Under the pieces are notes generated by a model, which saw only the letters and a program-made list of their open reading frames with translations, was not told the DNA's origin and searched no databases. A stretch of 64,000 bases of DNA from Microbacterium suwonense (GTDB lineage Bacteria; Actinomycetota; Actinomycetes; Actinomycetales; Microbacteriaceae): positions 1,426,001 through 1,490,000 of the forward strand of contig NZ_AP027728.1 of the NCBI RefSeq assembly GCF_030296555.1, read 5' to 3'. How positions within the stretch are numbered: the stretch's first letter is position 1; each line of letters starts with the position of its first letter. Both the position numbers and the translations under genes were made by a program. Shown here in pieces: positions 60,266 through 64,000 of this stretch.

Positions 60266-60862
60266 TCAGACCTGGCGGTCGTGGGCGTGGCGGGCCAGGG
60301 AACTGGCGTAGCGCTCGGTGAGCTGCACCATCAGGTCGGGGGTGTCTCGGTCCACCCCGAAGACGTGGCCGGGGAAGTCGAGCTCGGGCATGGCCTCGGC
60401 GATCTCCTCGGCCTGGTCGGGCGAGAACATCCGCACCGGATCCCCCGCGGCGATCCAGCCGATCGGCACGACGGTGCCCTCAGGAAGAACGGCCCTGCGC
60501 TGCACGATCGCATTGACGCGGATCTCGCAGTGCGGCCCCACCAGCGCGCCGTTGAACACCCGGGCACCGGATGCGAAGAACACCTCGTCACCCACGGTGG
60601 CCCCGGCGATGCTCGCAAGCGTGCCGACGAGCGTGTGATCGCCGATGCGCACCGCGTTGGCCGCGGTCGCGCGGATGAGCGCGTTCTCCATCACGATGAC
60701 ATGCTCGCCCAGGACGATCGGCCCACCCTCGGCGGTGATCACGGCGCCGTGCAGCACCTGGCAGTTCGGGCCGATCTCCACATCGCCCGAGATCACAGCG
60801 GTCGGCGCCACGACGGCGGTGTCGTGGATGCGGGGCCGAGCCCCGAGGTGCTCGTACATCAT
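60266..60862 (-). CDS. Gamma carbonic anhydrase-like hexapeptide-repeat protein
   Basis: A 198-residue left-handed beta-helix protein. Hexapeptide turns are visible throughout (AVVAPTAVISGDVEIGPNCQ, ALIRATAANAVRIGDH). Zinc-type histidines occur in VLHGAVIT, GDHTLVG and VGPHCEI. It resembles YrdA/PaaY-type proteins. Carbonic anhydrase activity is not certain, because not every member is active. Confidence 0.85.
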   Translation of the reverse strand: MMYEHLGARPRIHDTAVVAPTAVISGDVEIGPNCQVLHGAVITAEGGPIVLGEHVIVMENALIRATAANAVRIGDHTLVGTLASIAGATVGDEVFFASGARVFNGALVGPHCEIRVNAIVQRRAVLPEGTVVPIGWIAAGDPVRMFSPDQAEEIAEAMPELDFPGHVFGVDRDTPDLMVQLTERYASSLARHAHDRQV

Positions 60863-60888
60863 GCGGCCAGACTAGCCGTCCGCCGGGC

Positions 60889-61926
60889 TCAGCGGGCGCG
60901 CAGCACCGCCGGCAGCACGATGTGCACCTCGGGGATCATGCCCGGAGTCACGCGCTTGCGGAAGATCCAGTAGCTCCAGGCCTGGTAGAGCAGGATCACC
61001 GGCAGCGACAGCCCCGCGACCACCGTCATCACGCCCAGCGTGTACGGACCGTTGGCCGCATTCCACACGGTCAGATCGAAAGCAGCATCCACCGTCGAGG
61101 GCAGCACCAGCGGGAACATCCCGGTGAAGATCGCTGCGGCGCCGAACAGCCCGAAACCGGCATACCCAGTGAAGGCGATGCCCTCACGGCGTGCGCGTGC
61201 GGCGAACCAGCCCACCGCCACTGCGACCACGGCCAGCGCGATGAGCACCCACGCCACCACGCTCCCGCCGTGCTCGAGCTGCACCCAGATCGCCCACACC
61301 GCCGCCGGCGCGAGGCACACTGGGGCCCAGCGCGCGGCGAAGCGCCCCGCCCGATCCCGCACCGGACCGTCGGCCTTGAGCCCGAGGAAGGTCGCCCCGT
61401 GCACCAGTGCGAAGCCGACCACGGCGAGCCCGCCCAGCACGGCCGGCAGGGTCAGCCAGACGAACGGCCCGCCGACGCGGTCGCCGTTGGCATCGATCGG
61501 AAGTCCGGTCGAGGTCAGCGCCAGCGCCGCCCCGATGCAGAAGGCGGCGATCAGCGAACCGAGCCCGATCATCCACGTCCACACGGTGCGCCAGCGCTCG
61601 GTGTGGATCTTGCCGCGGTACTCGATGCCGACGGCCCGCACGATCAGCCCGACCAGCGTGATCGTCAGCGGGACGTACAGGGTGGAGAACAGCGCGGCGT
61701 ACCACGCGGGGAAGGCCGCGAACATCGCCGCTCCTGCGGTGATCAGCCACACCTCGTTGCCGTCCCAGACGGGGCCGATGGTGTTCAGCATGACCCGGCG
61801 ATCGCGCTCGGACCGGGTGGAGAACACCATGTGCATGCCGACTCCGAGATCGAAGCCCTCCAGCAGCAGGTATCCGATCCAGAGCACGGCGATGGCGATG
61901 AACCAGACGACGGGAAGCGGTTCCAT
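60889..61926 (-). CDS. cydB: Cytochrome bd ubiquinol oxidase subunit II
   Basis: CydB is the second subunit of the high-affinity bd terminal oxidase. The 345-residue protein has eight to nine membrane helices, an N-terminal pattern WFIAIAVLWIGYLLLEGFDL with the conserved acidic residue, and GPVWDGNEVWLITAGAAMFAAFP. It is downstream of cydA by 27 bp. No cydDC exporter genes follow within the window. Confidence 0.95.
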   Translation of the reverse strand: MEPLPVVWFIAIAVLWIGYLLLEGFDLGVGMHMVFSTRSERDRRVMLNTIGPVWDGNEVWLITAGAAMFAAFPAWYAALFSTLYVPLTITLVGLIVRAVGIEYRGKIHTERWRTVWTWMIGLGSLIAAFCIGAALALTSTGLPIDANGDRVGGPFVWLTLPAVLGGLAVVGFALVHGATFLGLKADGPVRDRAGRFAARWAPVCLAPAAVWAIWVQLEHGGSVVAWVLIALAVVAVAVGWFAARARREGIAFTGYAGFGLFGAAAIFTGMFPLVLPSTVDAAFDLTVWNAANGPYTLGVMTVVAGLSLPVILLYQAWSYWIFRKRVTPGMIPEVHIVLPAVLRAR

Positions 61927-61953
61927 TTTCGTTGTTCCTCTCGAATCGGCCGG

Positions 61954-63531
61954 TCAGTAGGCGAACGCGAGCACGTCGTCGCGGTGGCCGTCAGGATGGT
62001 CGTCGGTGTCGTCGGATGCCGAGAGCTCAGGCATGGATGCCGCCACTCCCCCGCGCACGTACTTCACCAGCAGGTACAGCTCGATCACGAGCATCACCCC
62101 GTACACGACGCTGAGGGTGATCACCGAGAACAGCACTTCTCCGGCGGTGACCCCGGGCGAGACCGCGGCGGCGGTGAACATGAACACGCCGTCCACGCCG
62201 GTGGCGTCGGGGTTGGGCGCCACGACGAAGGGCTGCCTTCCGAGTTCGGTGAAGATCCAGCCGGCGATGTTCGCCGCGAACGGGGCGATGATGCCCAGCA
62301 GCGCCAGGCGCATGATCCACGGAGATCGGGGCACGGTGCCCTTGCGGGTCAGCCACAGCGCGACGACACCGCCGAAGGCGACCACGCCGCCCAGGCCGAT
62401 CATCAGCCGGAAGCCCCAGTACGTCACCCACATCACCGGCACGTACTTCACGTCGGTGCCGGCCCGCTCGCCGTACAGCGCGTCGTCGGGGATCGTCTTG
62501 CCGTACTGGTCGACGTACTGCGGCTCCAGGTCACGGATGCCGGGCATGTCGGCGCCCCATTCGCCCGTGCCGAGGAACCCCAGGGCGCCGGGGATCTCGA
62601 TCAGGGTGACGACGTCGGCGCAGTCCGTCGAGCCGGGGTCTCCCAGCGAGAGCACCGAGAACGAGGAGCCGGTATGGCAGGCGGCTTCCGCGGCCGCCAT
62701 CTTCATGGGCTGCTGCTCGTACATGAGCTTGCCCTGAATGTCTCCGGATGCCACGGTCCCTGCGAACGCGAGGATTGCGACGACGGCGCCGAACCGCAGC
62801 GACCAGATCCACACGCCGTGGTCGGTGCGGTCGCGCCCGGGCGCGGCATCCGTCTGCCCGACGATGACCCGACCGGCGTCGTCGACTGAGTCGATGCCGT
62901 CATGGCGGCGGCGCCAGAGGTGGTACCAGGAGATGCCGAGCAGGAACATACCCGCCACGACCAGCGCGCCGAGGATGGTGTGACTGTAGGCGGCGAGCGC
63001 AGTGCTGTTGGTGAGCACCGCCCAGACGTCGGTCATCACAGGTCGTCCGTCGGCGCCGAGTTCGACACCGACCGGATGCTGCATCCAGGAGTTGGCGGCG
63101 ATGATGAAGAACGCCGAGATCCACGAGCCGATCACGGCGCACCACAGCGCCGCCAGGTGCAGACCCTTGCGCAGGCGCCCCCAGCCGAAGATCCAGATGC
63201 CGAGGAAGGTCGACTCGACGAAGAACGCCAGCAGTCCCTCCATCGCGAGCGGCGCTCCGAAGACGTCGCCGACGAAGCGGGAGTACTCGCTCCATGCCAT
63301 GCCGAACTGGAACTCCTGAACCAGACCGGTGGCGACGCCGATGATGAAGTTGATCAGATAGACCTTGCCCCAGAACTTCGTCATGCGCAGGAACTTCTCA
63401 TCCCCAGTGCGCACCCAGCGGGTCTGCATGATTGCCACGCACATGCCCAGTCCCAGGGTGAGGGGCACCATCAGGAAGTGGTACACCGTCACGATGCCGA
63501 ACTGCCATCTGGCGATGTCGAGCACGTCCAT
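61954..63531 (-). CDS. cydA: Cytochrome bd ubiquinol oxidase subunit I
   Basis: CydA binds the three hemes and oxidises quinol. The 525-residue protein has RWQFGIVTVYHFLMVPLTLG with a heme-ligand histidine, and WIFTELGRQPFVV with the GRQP motif. The Q-loop between helices is short, as in the Q-loop-short group. It is divergent from the BlaI-type regulator, and both genes flank two operator dyads, suggesting oxygen/redox or cell-wall linked control. Confidence 0.95.
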   Translation of the reverse strand: MDVLDIARWQFGIVTVYHFLMVPLTLGLGMCVAIMQTRWVRTGDEKFLRMTKFWGKVYLINFIIGVATGLVQEFQFGMAWSEYSRFVGDVFGAPLAMEGLLAFFVESTFLGIWIFGWGRLRKGLHLAALWCAVIGSWISAFFIIAANSWMQHPVGVELGADGRPVMTDVWAVLTNSTALAAYSHTILGALVVAGMFLLGISWYHLWRRRHDGIDSVDDAGRVIVGQTDAAPGRDRTDHGVWIWSLRFGAVVAILAFAGTVASGDIQGKLMYEQQPMKMAAAEAACHTGSSFSVLSLGDPGSTDCADVVTLIEIPGALGFLGTGEWGADMPGIRDLEPQYVDQYGKTIPDDALYGERAGTDVKYVPVMWVTYWGFRLMIGLGGVVAFGGVVALWLTRKGTVPRSPWIMRLALLGIIAPFAANIAGWIFTELGRQPFVVAPNPDATGVDGVFMFTAAAVSPGVTAGEVLFSVITLSVVYGVMLVIELYLLVKYVRGGVAASMPELSASDDTDDHPDGHRDDVLAFAY

Positions 63532-63578
63532 GCGGTTCTCCTTCTCGGTCCGGATGCCGGCGACCGGCGCCTCTTGAA

Positions 63579-63595
63579 TTCTACGCTACGTAGAA
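63579..63595. promoter_or_regulatory. BlaI-type operator 1, TTCTACgctacGTAGAA
   Basis: A perfect 6-bp dyad with a 5-bp spacer between cydA and the regulator gene, 48 bp upstream of the cydA start codon. Confidence 0.75.
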
Positions 63596-63620
63596 CTTCT
63601 TCGACACACAATAGAACACT

Positions 63621-63637
63621 TTCTACGAGGGGTAGAA
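63621..63637. promoter_or_regulatory. BlaI-type operator 2, TTCTACgagggGTAGAA
   Basis: The same arms as operator 1, starting exactly 42 bp away (four helical turns) and 34 bp upstream of the regulator start. Identical arms strongly suggest one dimeric protein binds both. Confidence 0.78.
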
Positions 63638-63671
63638 TCACTGTGACGGATTCGATCGACGGGAGGCGACG

Positions 63672-64000
63672 ATGACAACGCTCGGAGAGCTGGAGCGCGC
63701 GGTGATGGAGGCGCTCTGGGATGCCGACGGCTCCCGCAGCGCCTATGACGTGCAGCACCGCCTTGAGGCCGAGGGCCGTTCTCTCGCCGTCACGACGCTG
63801 CTCACCGTGCTGTCCCGGCTGGAGAAGAAGGGCTTCGTCTCCTCCGATCGCTCGGCGCGCCCGCACCAGTACACGGCGGTCTCCTCGCGCGCCGATCACG
63901 TGGCCGAGCTGATGCACACCGTCCTCGGCGATGCCGGTGACCGCACCGCGGTACTCGAGCGCTTCGTCGGCGGGGTGTCGAACGAAGACGCCGCGATCCT
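63672..64000 (+). CDS. BlaI/MecI/CopY family transcriptional repressor (3' end outside window)
   Basis: The first 109 residues, from ATG 63672. The winged helix is clear: MTTLGELERAVMEALWDADG, RSAYDVQHRLEAEGRSLAVT and TVLSRLEKKGFVSSDRS. In other actinobacteria this family usually precedes a BlaR/M56 peptidase gene, which would lie outside the window. It likely binds the two dyads between itself and cydA, repressing both directions. Confidence 0.9.
   Translation, partial: MTTLGELERAVMEALWDADGSRSAYDVQHRLEAEGRSLAVTTLLTVLSRLEKKGFVSSDRSARPHQYTAVSSRADHVAELMHTVLGDAGDRTAVLERFVGGVSNEDAAI

Overview
The window is high-G+C actinobacterial DNA. Gene content, gene order, frequent GTG starts and many four-base stop/start overlaps point to Microbacteriaceae, most likely Microbacterium; this is inferred from protein recognition, not from a marker gene.

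Layout. (1) Bases 1 to about 9,790 are an accessory block: the end of a DUF4411 PIN-like toxin gene, a complete ISL3 insertion sequence with intact inverted repeats and an 8-bp target duplication, a type I restriction-modification operon (hsdM-hsdS-hsdR), an XRE regulator and a cysteine-rich protein ending in a transposase-derived DUF4096 domain. (2) From ychF (9,794) the DNA looks chromosomal. A tightly coupled four-gene set follows at 10,998-14,138: unknown protein, WXG100-like protein with a YxxxD tail, WXG/DUF1023 alpha-beta hydrolase, lipoprotein. (3) 14,217-29,210 holds a DEDDh exonuclease, glpX and fbaA (gluconeogenesis/glycolysis), a GntR regulator divergent from an ehuBCDA-type ectoine/amino-acid ABC transporter, ispH, and the coupled run xseA-xseB-DUF4245-beta carbonic anhydrase-fumC. 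(4) 29,243-30,371 is a DUF559 endonuclease-like gene framed by two inverted copies of a palindromic repeat. (5) 30,396-42,645 carries phoH2, an undecaprenyl diphosphate synthase-like gene, trhA, luxS, greA, ilvA, an AI-2E permease, a YcaQ-type glycosylase, lemA, a sugar-lactone oxidase and a PLP aldolase. (6) 42,731-53,993 has an unusual class-I tRNA with anticodon UAA, a type II NADH dehydrogenase, a subtilisin-like protease, DUF501, ftsB-like, eno, an O-methyltransferase, a CPBP protease/DUF1648/YtrA-type GntR operon, DUF4442, hisS and DUF2087. (7) 54,058-64,000 has mazG, nhaA, ppc, gdhA, a gamma-carbonic-anhydrase-like protein, cydBA (bd oxidase) and a divergent BlaI-type regulator with two identical-arm operators.

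Two cross-cutting patterns stand out. First, six genes, including single-copy housekeeping genes (ychF, ppc), each lack exactly one base in a short homopolymer. This looks like a systematic indel problem in the assembly rather than gene decay, so the frameshifts should not be read as biology without checking. Second, intergenic spaces carry several families of long palindromes, one present in three copies.

Central carbon and respiration genes (glpX, fbaA, eno, ppc, fumC, gdhA, ndh, cydAB, two carbonic anhydrase families) indicate an aerobic heterotroph with anaplerotic CO2 fixation. The ehu-like transporter and nhaA suggest osmotic and sodium/pH adaptation.
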